A stretch of DNA of 39,573 nucleotides, from contig PLZO01000101.1 of the NCBI GenBank assembly GCA_003152165.1, positions 1 through 39,573 of the forward strand. The letters are read 5' to 3'. This document shows, piece after piece, positions 17,746 to 26,044 of this stretch. The notes beneath the pieces were generated by a model, which did not search any database, was not told the origin of the DNA, and saw only the letters and a program-made list of their open reading frames with translations. Source of the stretch: Chloroflexota bacterium (GTDB lineage Bacteria > Chloroflexota > Limnocylindria > Limnocylindrales > CSP1-4). Each line of letters begins with the position of its first letter. Position 1 is the first letter of the stretch. A program made the position numbers and the translations under genes.

Positions 17746-18564
17746 CTACCGACCGAACCGGCGCAGCCGGCTGGCGTAGTCCACCAGCGCGGCATCGAAC
17801 GCCCCGACATCGAAGTCCGGCCAAAGCTGCGAGCAGAAGTAGAACTCGGCGTAGGCAGACTGCCAGACCAGGAAGTTGCTCATGCGCTGGTCGCCGCCGG
17901 TCCGGATCACCAGGTCCGGATCGGGCAGCCCGACCGTATACAGGCTGTTCGAGATCGCCTGCTCGTCGATCTCGTTGGGAGCGACCCCGCTGGACACGAT
18001 CCGGCGCACGGCATCGACGATCTCGGTCCGGCCAGCGTAGTTGAAGGCGATGTTGAGAAGCAGGCGCTCACCACCGGCTGTCGCAGCGAGGCCCTCGTCG
18101 ATCGAATGGCGGGTCGCCTCGGGCAGCTCCTCCAGACGCCCCAGCAGCCGGATCCGGACACCTTCTCGGCGCAGCTCGTTGGTCTCGTCCCGGATCGCTG
18201 CCTCGAGCAGCCCGAACAGGCCGGTCACCTCCTCGTCGGTGCGTGCCCAGTTCTCGCGACTGAAGGCATACAGCGACAGGATCGGGATGCCTCGCCGGAC
18301 GGCGTGCTTGAGCAGGTTCCGGATCGTCTCGACCCCGGCGGCATGGCCCTCGAGCTCGGCCAGGCCGCGGGCCCGCGCCCAGCGCCGGTTGCCGTCCATG
18401 ATGATCGCAACGTGGCGGGGAGTCTCATCCGCGGAGGCCAGCCGCTCCGGAGCGGCGCCACCGGTCACGGCCGTCTCGACGGGCACCATGGGGACAGGCG
18501 CATGGGCGATCGGCGGGGCGTCGGTCGGGCGAGCCAGCGGTGTTCGAGCCACCAGGCGGGCCAC
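17746..18564 (-). CDS. uppS: Undecaprenyl/polyprenyl diphosphate synthase (cis type)
   Basis: UppS adds isopentenyl units to farnesyl diphosphate to make the long polyprenyl carrier for cell-envelope glycans. The 272-residue protein shows HVAIIMDGNRRWA (catalytic D57), AFSRENWAR, LNIAFNYAGRTEI, DLVIRTGGDQRMSNFLVWQ and EFYFCSQLWPDF. About 50 residues before the conserved core are Pro/Ala-rich and not conserved, so the true start could lie further in. The GTG used shares one base with the frr stop (TAGTG). Confidence 0.94.
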   Translation of the reverse strand: MARLVARTPLARPTDAPPIAHAPVPMVPVETAVTGGAAPERLASADETPRHVAIIMDGNRRWARARGLAELEGHAAGVETIRNLLKHAVRRGIPILSLYAFSRENWARTDEEVTGLFGLLEAAIRDETNELRREGVRIRLLGRLEELPEATRHSIDEGLAATAGGERLLLNIAFNYAGRTEIVDAVRRIVSSGVAPNEIDEQAISNSLYTVGLPDPDLVIRTGGDQRMSNFLVWQSAYAEFYFCSQLWPDFDVGAFDAALVDYASRLRRFGR

Positions 18565-19121
18565 TAGACCTCCATCACCTCGTGCTCCTTGCGGGCGCCC
18601 AGTCGGTCGACCTCGGAGATGAACCGATCGGTGACTTTCTGGAGCTGGTCCAGCTCGCGGTGGGTGGCGTCACTGCCCAGGCCTGCGTCGCGTTCTTCCT
18701 TCTTGAGCGCGTCTCCGGCGTCGCGGCGGTGGTTGCGGATCTCGACCTTGGCCTCCTCCATCCGGCGATGGACGGCCTTGACGATGTCGCGCCGGCGCTC
18801 CTCGGTGAGGGGCGGGATGTTCAGCCGGACGACCGAGCCGTCGACGTTCGGGGTGAGTCCGATGTCGCTCTTCTGGATCGCCTTCTCGATCGCCCCGAGG
18901 ACGCTCCGGTCCCACGGCTGGATGACGATCTGGTGGGCTTCGGGGACGCTGATCCCGGCGATCTGGTTGAGCGGCGTCGGCGTGCCGTAGTACTCGACCA
19001 CGAGCCGCTCGACGAGCGAGGTCGAGGCCCGGCCCGTCCGCAGCCCCTGGAACTCGCGCTCCATGCTCTCGACGGCGCGGGCCATCTTCGCCTCGATCGA
19101 GCTGATCACCTCGGCGCTCAT
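18564..19121 (-). CDS. frr: Ribosome recycling factor
   Basis: RRF, with EF-G, splits the post-termination ribosome. At 185 residues it has the usual length and patterns: [57 protein letters not shown], and the final helix with [21 protein letters not shown] spanning domain I. It overlaps pyrH by four bases, the conserved pyrH-frr pairing. Confidence 0.97.
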   Translation of the reverse strand: MSAEVISSIEAKMARAVESMEREFQGLRTGRASTSLVERLVVEYYGTPTPLNQIAGISVPEAHQIVIQPWDRSVLGAIEKAIQKSDIGLTPNVDGSVVRLNIPPLTEERRRDIVKAVHRRMEEAKVEIRNHRRDAGDALKKEERDAGLGSDATHRELDQLQKVTDRFISEVDRLGARKEHEVMEV

Positions 19122-19888
19122 CGGCTGGTGCCCCCGGAGATCACCGTACCGACGGCCTCTCCGCGCGCGACCCGCACGATATTGTCGGGCTGGTTCAGGT
19201 TGAACACGATGATCGGGAGGTCATTCTCCATGCACAGCGACACGGCAGCGGCGTCCATCACCTTGAGCTGGTCGCGCAGCAGGTCGGCGTACACCAACTC
19301 AGCGTAGCGCCGAGCCCCCGGATGTGTCAGCGGGTCGGCGTCGTAGACGCCATCGACTTTGGTTGCCTTGAGCAGGACCCCGGCGCCGATCTCGACCGCC
19401 CTGAGGGCCGCCGCGGAGTCGGTGGTGAAGTACGGATTGCCGGTCCCGGCGACGAAGATCGCGACCCGGCCTTTCTCGAGGTGACGCACGGCCCGGCGCC
19501 GGATGTACGGCTCGGCGATCTCGTTCATCCCGATCGCGCTCATTACCCGGGTGGGCAGGCCCACCTTCTCCAGCGCGTCCTGGAGGGCGAGGCCGTTCAT
19601 CACCGTCGCCAGCATGCCGATGTAGTCGCCCGTCGCCCGGTCCATGCCTCGAGCGGACGCAGCCAGGCCGCGGAAGATGTTGCCCCCGCCGACAACGATC
19701 CCGATCTGCACGCCAAGCGCCTTGACCTGGGCGATCTGGCGGGCGATGGTCATGCAGAACTCAGGGTCAACACCGTACTGGCGGTCACCCAGGAGCGCCT
19801 CACCGGACAGCTTGAGCAGGATCCGCCCGTAGCGGACCGGCTCGGTCCCGGGGGCCGCGGCCGGCGCGGCCTTGCCGGGCTCGCTCAC
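19118..19888 (-). CDS. pyrH: Uridylate kinase
   Basis: PyrH phosphorylates UMP to UDP in pyrimidine nucleotide synthesis. The 256-residue amino-acid-kinase-fold protein has [24 protein letters not shown] (about 65-74), [31 protein letters not shown] and [14 protein letters not shown] short Ala/Pro-rich leader precedes the core. The GTG start overlaps tsf (GTGA). Confidence 0.96.
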   Translation of the reverse strand: MSEPGKAAPAAAPGTEPVRYGRILLKLSGEALLGDRQYGVDPEFCMTIARQIAQVKALGVQIGIVVGGGNIFRGLAASARGMDRATGDYIGMLATVMNGLALQDALEKVGLPTRVMSAIGMNEIAEPYIRRRAVRHLEKGRVAIFVAGTGNPYFTTDSAAALRAVEIGAGVLLKATKVDGVYDADPLTHPGARRYAELVYADLLRDQLKVMDAAAVSLCMENDLPIIVFNLNQPDNIVRVARGEAVGTVISGGTSR

Positions 19889-20484
19889 AGCTCCTCCCCG
19901 AGCTCATAGCGGACGAATCGCCGGACCCGGATGTTCTCGCCGATCGTGGTGATCGCATCCGTGATCAGCTCGCGGACCGAGACGTCCGTGTCGCGAAACG
20001 GCTGATCGAGGAGGCACACGTCCTTGAGCCACTTCTTGAGCTGGCCGTCGACGATCTGCGCCCGGATGGCCTCGGGCTTCTTCTGGACCGCCTCATCGGC
20101 CAGGAGGGCCGCCTTGCGCTCGGCCAGGACGTCGGCGGGGATCGCGTCGGCGTCGACATACTCGGGGTGCATTCCGGCAACCTGCATGGCCAGGTCCCGG
20201 ACGAGCTTCTGGAACTGTTCGGTGCGGGCCACGAAGTCCGTCTCGCAATTGACCTCGATCAGGACCCCGATCCGACCGCCGGTGTGGATGTAGCTGCCGA
20301 CCAGGCCTTCGCGGACGTCGCGGCCGGCCTTCTTGGCGGCCGCCGCCTGGCCGCGCTCGCGCAGCAGGGCGACCGCTCGGTCAATATCCCCGCCAGTCTC
20401 CTCGAGCGCCCGCTTGCAGTCCATGAACCCGGCGCCGGTGCGCTCCCGGAGTTCCTTCACCGCGCCGGCCGAAATCTCCGCCAT
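19885..20484 (-). CDS. tsf: Elongation factor Ts
   Basis: EF-Ts recharges EF-Tu with GTP. The 199-residue form is the short type found in Chloroflexota, cyanobacteria-like and Thermus-like factors. Visible are the UBA-like N-terminus with [20 protein letters not shown], the TDFVAR motif ([13 protein letters not shown]) that contacts EF-Tu, and a single C-terminal core ending [10 protein letters not shown]. It follows rpsB after 89 bases. Confidence 0.97.
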   Translation of the reverse strand: MAEISAGAVKELRERTGAGFMDCKRALEETGGDIDRAVALLRERGQAAAAKKAGRDVREGLVGSYIHTGGRIGVLIEVNCETDFVARTEQFQKLVRDLAMQVAGMHPEYVDADAIPADVLAERKAALLADEAVQKKPEAIRAQIVDGQLKKWLKDVCLLDQPFRDTDVSVRELITDAITTIGENIRVRRFVRYELGEEL

Positions 20485-20573
20485 GCCTGACCCTGCTCCT
20501 GTTCCGTCTTCAGGCGGTCGCCCTGCGGCAGCCGCGTCGTCCTCTTCGTTGGTCAGCCTCGTTCGATCCGGGC

Positions 20574-21551
20574 TCAGCCGGCGGTCGCTGCGGGCACGTC
20601 GTCAACCTCGGCCTTCTCGCTCGCCTCCCGGGCAAGCTCGGCGGCGATCTCGGCCGGCGTGGCCTCGGCCGGCGGCTCCGGAATGGCGGCCGCTGCCGCG
20701 GCTGCACCGCGGACGGCCGGCAGGAGGTCGTCCTCATCGGGCGAGAAGATCAGGGCGGCCCCGCCGGCCAGCGCCGCGACGAGCTCGTCGGAGGCAGCTT
20801 CGGACTCCTCGACGGAGATGTCGGGCTGCTCGATCTCGGGCTCCGGCTCGACGGCCGCTCGGGACGTCCGCTCGCGCATCCCCTCGATCGCCGCATCGGC
20901 CACGAGCGAGCACAACAGCCGGATCGATCGGATCGCATCATCATTGGCCGGCACGACATAGGTCAGCTCGTCCGGGTCGACGTTGGTGTCACCGGTACCG
21001 ATCAGCGGGATCTCGAGCTTATTCGCCTCGGTCACCGCGATCCGCTCGCGATGGGGATCGATGATGAAGATCGTGCCCGGCAGGCGCTTCATCTTGCGGA
21101 TGCCGCCGAGCGTGCCGGTCAGCTTGGTCAGCTCTTCCTGGAGCTTGGCCGCTTCCTTCTTGGGCATCCGCTCGAAATCGCCATTGAGCTGGCGCGCCTC
21201 GAGCTGCTCCATGAGCGCGATCCGCTTCTTGATCGTCGTGAAGTTGGTGAGCATCCCGCCCAGCCAGCGCTTGTTGATATAGGGCTGGTTGGCCCGGGCC
21301 GCCTCCTGGGCGACCGGCTCCTGGGCCTGCTTCTTCGTGCCCACGAAGAGGACCTGGTCGCCTCGCCCAACCGTGTCGCGGACGGCCGCCAGGGCGACTT
21401 CAAGCCCCTTGACTGTCTGGGCCAGGTCGATGATATGGATGCCATTGCGCTCCGCGAAGATGTAGGGCTTCATCTTCGGGTTCCAGCGTCGGGTCTGGTG
21501 CCCAAAATGGACCCCAGCCTCGAGTAGCTGCCGCATCGAGATCGTCGGCAC
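20574..21551 (-). CDS. rpsB: 30S ribosomal protein S2, with acidic C-terminal tail
   Basis: S2 binds late to the small subunit near the cleft. The core (about 1-235) is typical: [46 protein letters not shown] and [20 protein letters not shown]. At 325 residues it exceeds the usual length by about 85 because of an Ala/Glu-rich, acidic, probably disordered tail. GTG at 21551 has AGGAGG eight bases upstream; the ATG five codons later would be too far away. The leader contains an 18-bp palindrome and a TAGACT promoter element. Confidence 0.96.
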   Translation of the reverse strand: MPTISMRQLLEAGVHFGHQTRRWNPKMKPYIFAERNGIHIIDLAQTVKGLEVALAAVRDTVGRGDQVLFVGTKKQAQEPVAQEAARANQPYINKRWLGGMLTNFTTIKKRIALMEQLEARQLNGDFERMPKKEAAKLQEELTKLTGTLGGIRKMKRLPGTIFIIDPHRERIAVTEANKLEIPLIGTGDTNVDPDELTYVVPANDDAIRSIRLLCSLVADAAIEGMRERTSRAAVEPEPEIEQPDISVEESEAASDELVAALAGGAALIFSPDEDDLLPAVRGAAAAAAAIPEPPAEATPAEIAAELAREASEKAEVDDVPAATAG

Positions 21552-21603
21552 GTTGAGGACCTCCTGTTCGGTTCTGACCTCCGCGGACCTGCCGCACCGG
21601 GAA

Positions 21604-21621
21604 CCGGGTCGATCGACCCGG
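21604..21621. promoter_or_regulatory. Perfect 18-bp palindrome in the rpsB leader
   Basis: CCGGGTCGATCGACCCGG is fully self-complementary and lies about 55 bases before the rpsB start, inside the expected 5' leader. It could be an RNA hairpin in a leader that senses S2, or a DNA operator. A second stem (CGGCCC...GGGCCG, about 21680-21697) precedes it in the transcript. Confidence 0.45.
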
Positions 21622-21703
21622 CACCGCCCCGATGGGAACGGTCACGCGTGTGGGCTCCACCTCGTGGGTGGGCTGGTTTACGGCCCGCTTTGGGCCGCGG
21701 CGG

Positions 21704-21709
21704 AGTCTA
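21704..21709 (-). promoter_or_regulatory. -10 element of the rpsB operon promoter
   Basis: TAGACT on the minus strand in the context GTGCTAGACTC, about 155 bases before rpsB. It matches the TGCTAnACT form seen upstream of rplS, rpmF and asd. No strong -35 is visible. It would drive rpsB through ispG. Confidence 0.45.
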
Positions 21710-21798
21710 GCACAGGGGTTGGCCGGCCCCACGCGGCCAGGGGCGCCGGGGGCCAGCGGGCCGCGCCCGCGGAGCCGCGCTTGGCACCGGCCGGCGTC

Positions 21799-21988
21799 TG
21801 CACCCAGAACATCAAACCGACGATTCCAGGGCCTCGCCGACGGCCCGCCGTGGCATTGACCTGGAGAATCATGCCTGACTACGCTCAGTTCGGGATGGAA
21901 TCGACCAACCGCCGTGCCAAACGACCGCGAACCGGCTCGTCCGACCCAGTTTCATGGCCGACACTGCCCGTTTGATGTTCTGGGTGCA
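21799..21988. repeat. 190-bp element bounded by a 19-bp perfect inverted repeat
   Basis: TGCACCCAGAACATCAAAC at 21799-21817 is repeated as its exact reverse complement at 21970-21988, with 152 bases between. This is typical of a small non-autonomous transposable element (MITE-like) or of two recombinase sites. No target-site duplication is clear. The inner sequence has no convincing gene. It lies in the gap between the broken yraN and the rpsB promoter, the least constrained part of the window apart from the sigma/IS locus. Confidence 0.55.
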
Positions 21989-22146
21989 CCCCCCCCAACA
22001 TGTGCAGGCTACGCCGCCAGACGCGCGGGACCCCTTCGGTTTGACCCGCGCGGTCGCCCTGGTCGACCCCCCCGCTGGCGCCGATCGTCGGCACGAACGG
22101 TGCCTCGTCCGCTGGCGTGCTGAGGTCAACCCGCAGCAACGAGCCC
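21989..22146. other. Gene-free stretch after the yraN remnant
   Basis: These 158 bases contain runs of C (eight at 21989-21996, seven near 22066) and no supportable gene on either strand. Together with the inverted-repeat element and the rpsB leader they make a gene-free interval of about 600 bases, from 21552 to 22146. Confidence 0.4.
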
Positions 22147-22484
22147 TCAGTTCGCGAGCGCATTCCGGTGGTGACGGATCCGGGGCATGCCCAACCCTTC
22201 GCCCGGCTCGACCACTGCGAGGTCGATCCGGATCGGCAGATGAGGCAGCCGCGTGCCGTCGGGCAGGGCTTGTGCCTCGACCAGCCGGCCGAGACCAGCG
22301 TCGCTTGCGGCCCGGGGTCGATCGCGAGGAGATCCACCTCGTTTCGCCCGAACCTGAGGTTCCGGCCGAGCACGCTCCAGCCGGCCGCCGTGAGCTGGTC
22401 TGCGACGGCATCTTCGGCCGCGGTGCCCAGTCGCTGGGCTTGCGTCCGAAGCGCTGATCGGGGCGTTCCCTGGATGTCAGCCAT
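22147..22484 (-). pseudogene. yraN: YraN/UPF0102 endonuclease-like gene, internally deleted and frameshifted
   Basis: The 5' part encodes the start of the UPF0102 restriction-endonuclease fold: GTAAEDAVADQLTAAGWSVL, then GRNLRFGRNEVDLLAID (up to about 22295). The 3' part is in another frame and encodes the family's C-terminus: LVEAQALPDGTRLPHLPIRI, DLAVVEPGEG and RIRHHRNAL, ending at a TGA at 22147. About 30-40 codons between them, including the ExK half of the catalytic motif, are missing at the junction near 22280-22295. The place next to rnhB is the normal one for yraN. A sequencing error alone could explain the frame change but not the lost segment. Confidence 0.75.
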
Positions 22485-22596
22485 CGGCCCATTCTCGGCC
22501 GCGGCGCTTACCTGGCCATTGCCGTCCAATCGGTCATCCGGCCGGTGCGCGGAGGCTGGCGATTCGAGCGACTCCCCCGGGGGACCGGCCCGCAGC

Positions 22597-23427
22597 TCAG
22601 GCTGGGAGTGACAATGACGCGATCGCCGCTTCGAATTCCTCGCTGATCGAGGCAGGCTCGACTTCGAAACCGGCGCTCGAGGCCTGCACGGACATCATCG
22701 GCATGCCGACGGCCGGGCCATCCCCCTGGAACGGGGCGGTGCCGGGGACCTCCAGCTCGAGCGGCAGGTCGTCGCGGAACAGGTCGAGCGTCTCCTGGTC
22801 GCCGGCGAGGGTCCGCTGCAGGGCCAGGAAGCTGCGTCGGTGGAATGGTGTCAGGCCCAACGCGCGGATGGCGGTCCGGTGCTCCAGGGTGGCATATCCC
22901 TGGTTGCGCTCCCAGCCGTAGCCCGGATAGCGGGCGGACAGGCGGGCCATCATCCGGTCGCGGACCACCTTGGCCACGACCGAGGCTGCCGCAATCGAGT
23001 AGACCCGGGCATCGCCCTTGACGACCGCGGTGTACGGCCCGACCGCAGCCTCGAACTCGGCGATCCGGTTGCCGTCCACCAGGACGTAGTCGTGCTCCCC
23101 CACCTTGCTCACCGCGCGGCGCATCGCGAGGTGGGTCGCATGATAGATATTGAGGCGATCGATCTCGGCCACCGAGGCTGCCCCGACGCCGATCGCCAGG
23201 GCTCGCCGTCGGATGATCGGGGCGAGCCGCTCGCGCTGGGCGGGTGACAGGGTCTTCGAATCGCGAACTCCGGGGATTCGACGGCAGTTCGGGCGCATGA
23301 TCACCGCCGCGGCGACCACGGCACCGCAGGTCGGAGCCACACCGACCTCGTCCACGCCCACGACTCGTCCGAGCCCGTCGCGCCACAGGGCGCGCTCGAA
23401 GCGGAGGGTCGGAACCTGGCTGCCCAT
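22597..23427 (-). CDS. rnhB: Ribonuclease HII with altered GRG motif
   Basis: RNase HII cuts RNA in RNA-DNA hybrids and at single ribonucleotides in DNA. Of the catalytic carboxylates, D26 and E27 (GVDEVG), D118 (VLVDGN) and D139 (VKGDARVYSIAAASVVAKV) are in place. The glycine-arginine-glycine motif that follows DE in nearly all members, and which reads the RNA-DNA junction, is G-V-A here (DEVGVAPTCG). At 276 residues it is longer than usual (about 200), mostly from a C-terminal extension. ATG at 23427 is preferred over the GTG one codon upstream. A TAGACT -10 element lies only seven bases before the ATG, which suggests a leaderless message. Confidence 0.92.
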   Translation of the reverse strand: MGSQVPTLRFERALWRDGLGRVVGVDEVGVAPTCGAVVAAAVIMRPNCRRIPGVRDSKTLSPAQRERLAPIIRRRALAIGVGAASVAEIDRLNIYHATHLAMRRAVSKVGEHDYVLVDGNRIAEFEAAVGPYTAVVKGDARVYSIAAASVVAKVVRDRMMARLSARYPGYGWERNQGYATLEHRTAIRALGLTPFHRRSFLALQRTLAGDQETLDLFRDDLPLELEVPGTAPFQGDGPAVGMPMMSVQASSAGFEVEPASISEEFEAAIASLSLPA

Positions 23428-23434
23428 CACCTAG

Positions 23435-23440
23435 AGTCTA
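23435..23440 (-). promoter_or_regulatory. -10 element of rnhB (leaderless start)
   Basis: TAGACT on the minus strand in the context CGCTAGACTC. The seven bases to the rnhB ATG place transcription start at or within a base or two of the start codon. No ribosome site precedes the ATG, which fits a leaderless transcript. Confidence 0.45.
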
Positions 23441-23498
23441 GCGACGACGCCGGCGCCCCGGGCCAAAAGCCGCGGGCACCGCCGGCCCGGGAATCATC

Positions 23499-23519
23499 AC
23501 CCCACCTCGACGGCGGGGT
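23499..23519 (-). terminator. Hairpin after rplS
   Basis: An 8-bp stem (23499-23506 with 23512-23519, one G-U pair) and a loop of five begin 26 bases after the rplS stop. No T-run follows. It may mark the end of the rplS transcript before the rnhB promoter. Confidence 0.35.
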
Positions 23520-23545
23520 CTGGGTGGCGAACGAGCGGTCGCGAG

Positions 23546-23893
23546 CTACGGGTTGCGGCGCTCGCGCAGCGTGGCAGCCTTGCCGACTCGGTCGCGCAGG
23601 AAGTACAGCTGGGCGCGACGGACCTGCTGGTGGCGAAGGACCTCGATCTTGTCGATCCGGGGGCTGTTCACCTTGAACGTGCGCTCCACGCCGACGCCAC
23701 TGGCGATCCGGCGGACCGTGATCGAACGGGTGATGCCGCCACCGCGGAGGCGCATCACGTCGCCTTCGAAGACCTGGATCCGCTCGCGGCTGCCCTCGAC
23801 TACCTTGGCGTGGACCTTCACCCGGTCGCCCGGAGCAAGGGTGGGGAGGTCGGTTCGGATCTGGCCCTGAACGATCTCGTCGAGTACGGTCAC
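23546..23893 (-). CDS. rplS: 50S ribosomal protein L19
   Basis: L19 lies at the 30S-50S interface. The 115-residue sequence is typical: [55 protein letters not shown] and [20 protein letters not shown]. The GTG start has AAGGAA five bases upstream. It has its own promoter-like element (23976-23981), although it follows trmD as in the usual rpsP-rimM-trmD-rplS order. Confidence 0.97.
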   Translation of the reverse strand: MTVLDEIVQGQIRTDLPTLAPGDRVKVHAKVVEGSRERIQVFEGDVMRLRGGGITRSITVRRIASGVGVERTFKVNSPRIDKIEVLRHQQVRRAQLYFLRDRVGKAATLRERRNP

Positions 23894-23975
23894 TACGGTT
23901 CCTTGCGTCTTGGTGGCGCAGCCTGACTGCGCGAGGATGACATCTGGGATGGGTCGCAGCGGCGACCGAAGGCGC

Positions 23976-23981
23976 AGTGTA
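23976..23981 (-). promoter_or_regulatory. -10 element of rplS
   Basis: TACACT on the minus strand in the context GTGCTACACTG, between the trmD stop and rplS, giving a leader of about 75 bases. It has the same TGCTAnACT form as the rpsB and rpmF elements. No clear -35. Confidence 0.45.
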
Positions 23982-24016
23982 GCACGGGCCCGCCGTTCAT
24001 TCGGGCGCGCCGGGAC

Positions 24017-24754
24017 TCAGTCGGCCGACGGCCGGTCGGCCTCGATCTCCCGGATGAGGGCGCGATCCTCGGGCCCGAGGACCCGATCGACCAGCAGGTC
24101 CGGGCGCCGTTCCAGTGTACGGCGGAGCGCCTCCCGCCGGCGCCACTTGCGAACTGCCCCGTGGTCACCGCTGGAGAGGATCGCCGGCACTTCCTGGCCA
24201 TCGAAGACCGACGGCCGAGTGTACTGGGGATACTCGAGCAACCCGTCCGTGAACGACTCCTCCGCGATCGAGGCCGCATCGATCGCCCCCGGCAGGAGTC
24301 GAATCAGGGCATCGATCACGACCAGGGCCGCCAGCTCGCCGCCCGTCAGCACGAAATCGCCGATCGACAGCTCAAGATCAGCCAGGCCCCGGATCCGCTC
24401 GTCGATCCCCTCGTAGCGGGGGCACAGGAAGATCAGGTGCGACCGACCGGCAAGATCGCAGGCCCGGGCCTGGCTGTAGACCTCGCCGGCGGGATCGAGC
24501 AGGATCACCGTGGAGTCCGGCCGGCGCAGGTCGGCCACGGCGGCCGCCACCGGCTCGGGCCTGAAGATCATGCCGGGGCCGCCGCCGTATGGGCTGTCGT
24601 CGACCGTGCGATGCCGGCCGAGCCCCCACGCGCGCAGGTCGTGAACCCGGATGGTTGCCAGGCCCTGCTCCTGGATCCGGCCGGGGATGCTATCTGCGAG
24701 CGGGCCACCGATCATCGCGGGGAAGAGACTGACGATCTCGACTTCGAGGCCCAT
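24017..24754 (-). CDS. trmD: tRNA (guanine-37-N1)-methyltransferase
   Basis: TrmD methylates G37 next to the anticodon and prevents +1 frameshifting. The 245-residue SPOUT-fold protein has the knot motifs HRTVDDSPYGGGPGMIFRPE, LCPRYEGIDERI (110-121) and SIGDFVLTGGELAA, and the EYPQYTRP segment that reads G36-G37. It starts eight bases after the rimM stop. Confidence 0.97.
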   Translation of the reverse strand: MGLEVEIVSLFPAMIGGPLADSIPGRIQEQGLATIRVHDLRAWGLGRHRTVDDSPYGGGPGMIFRPEPVAAAVADLRRPDSTVILLDPAGEVYSQARACDLAGRSHLIFLCPRYEGIDERIRGLADLELSIGDFVLTGGELAALVVIDALIRLLPGAIDAASIAEESFTDGLLEYPQYTRPSVFDGQEVPAILSSGDHGAVRKWRRREALRRTLERRPDLLVDRVLGPEDRALIREIEADRPSAD

Positions 24755-24762
24755 CGCCCGCC

Positions 24763-25458
24763 TCAGACCTCCACCGGAGCGGTGGTGGCGGGATCCAGGT
24801 CCGCAGCCGGCTCACCGCTCAGAGGCTCGGGATCCGGCACTGCCTCGGCGGCCGGCCCGGCGATCGCCACGACTGACGTTGCGGGTGACGTTGCGGCCTC
24901 GCTCGACCGGGCGGCATCGCCCTTGCGCGGGCGCGGCGCACGGTAGGGCCGAGTCGGACGGACCGGGGGCAGGTCGAGGGCCGCCACGTCCACCACCAGC
25001 GCCCCGTCTCGAGGCTCCAGCGAAACCACGAAATCGCGCACGGCCGGCACGTCGAACTCGCCGCGCGGGCCGCGAACTACATACACATCGTTCTCGGCCA
25101 CCCGGTAGATGTCGGTTATCGTGCCGAGCTCCTCGCCATCCCGGCCCCGAACGGAGAGCCCGACAACCTCGTGCCACAACCAGGAGACGCCGCCTTCTGT
25201 GCCGGCCCCGGGGACGATCGCCTCGAGGTAGCTGCCCCGGAACGCTTCCGCGGCATTCCGGTCGGCGGCTTCGGCCAGCCGGACACGCCAGCCCGGACCG
25301 TCCGCTACGGGGACACCGTCGATGACATGGAGCGGCACGTCGCTGCCCTCCCGGAAGAGGGTCGCGCCGCGTTTGAAACGCGCCTCCGGTTGGTCAGTCA
25401 GGACCTCGACCCGGAGCGCGCCATTCAGGCCATGGATGCCCCGGACGAGGGCAACCAC
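24763..25458 (-). CDS. rimM: 16S rRNA processing factor RimM, with C-terminal tail
   Basis: RimM helps mature the 30S head and binds S19. The N-terminal domain has ALVRGIHGLNGALRVEVLTD, and the PRC barrel has WLWHEVVGLSVRG, GTITDIYRVAENDVYVVRG and VPAVRDFVVSLEP. At 231 residues it has an extra Pro/Ala-rich tail of about 65 residues. The GTG at 25458 truncates the usual first strand slightly; a CTG or other start a few codons upstream is possible, as the frame remains open (DSQRLV) to the khpA stop region. Confidence 0.92.
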   Translation of the reverse strand: MVALVRGIHGLNGALRVEVLTDQPEARFKRGATLFREGSDVPLHVIDGVPVADGPGWRVRLAEAADRNAAEAFRGSYLEAIVPGAGTEGGVSWLWHEVVGLSVRGRDGEELGTITDIYRVAENDVYVVRGPRGEFDVPAVRDFVVSLEPRDGALVVDVAALDLPPVRPTRPYRAPRPRKGDAARSSEAATSPATSVVAIAGPAAEAVPDPEPLSGEPAADLDPATTAPVEV

Positions 25459-25478
25459 CAGGCGCTGGGAATCGTCCG

Positions 25479-25712
25479 TCAGACGATCTCGAGTGAGACA
25501 GGCTTGCCGTCGCGGGCCGCCGTGACCTTGAGCAGGGTTCGCAGTGCCTTCGCCACGCTGCCGTTCCGGCCGATCACCTTGCCCATGTCGTCTTCGGCGA
25601 CATGCAGCTCGAGGACCACCCCGTCACGATCGCGGACTTCCTCGACCGTGACCTCGTCCGGCTGGTCGACCAGCGACTTGGCCACGTACTCGACGAGCTC
25701 CTTGGCTGCCAT
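25479..25712 (-). CDS. khpA: KH-domain RNA-binding protein KhpA
   Basis: This small 77-residue KH protein (YlqC family) binds RNA and, in firmicutes, pairs with KhpB in cell-division and envelope control. It has AAKELVEYVAKSLVDQPDEV at the start and the GxxG loop in KVIGRNGSVAKALRTLLK. It lies between rpsP and rimM, the standard place. The ATG is four bases after the rpsP stop. Confidence 0.94.
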   Translation of the reverse strand: MAAKELVEYVAKSLVDQPDEVTVEEVRDRDGVVLELHVAEDDMGKVIGRNGSVAKALRTLLKVTAARDGKPVSLEIV

Positions 25713-25716
25713 CCGA

Positions 25717-25971
25717 CTACTTCCCCGCCGGCAGGATGCCGGCCGATCGGAAGAGGCGGGCAACCGTGTCAGATGGCTGCGCACCCTGGGCCAGCCACTT
25801 CTGCGCGCGCTCGGCATCGATCTTCAGCTCGATTGGATCGGTCCGCGGGTTGTAGTGACCGATTGTCTCGAGCGACCGGCTGTCCCGGGCACTCCGCGAA
25901 TCGGCAACGACCAGCCGGTATGCCGGCTGCTTGGTGGCGCCCACCCGGGTGAGCCTGATTCGAACGGCCAT
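25717..25971 (-). CDS. rpsP: 30S ribosomal protein S16
   Basis: S16 is an early-binding small-subunit protein. The 84-residue sequence has [36 protein letters not shown] and [29 protein letters not shown] ribosome site lies upstream of the ATG. The gene is followed in order by khpA, rimM and trmD. Confidence 0.97.
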   Translation of the reverse strand: MAVRIRLTRVGATKQPAYRLVVADSRSARDSRSLETIGHYNPRTDPIELKIDAERAQKWLAQGAQPSDTVARLFRSAGILPAGK

Positions 25972-26044
25972 TGGCCTGCTCCCTCCTCTGGGATGTGCGA
26001 CCGGCGCTGCGGCGAGCGCCTGTCGATGATTGACCTGGATTGAA

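Noticed and set aside
21870-21910. Possible 5S rRNA fragment (CCATCCCGAACT on the minus strand)
   Set aside because: Only 12 bases match the conserved 5S loop; the flanks lack the other 5S helices, so it is probably chance.
21885-22529. An intact 214-residue form of YraN
   Set aside because: Only the first third resembles YraN; the rest is out of frame and does not match any family.
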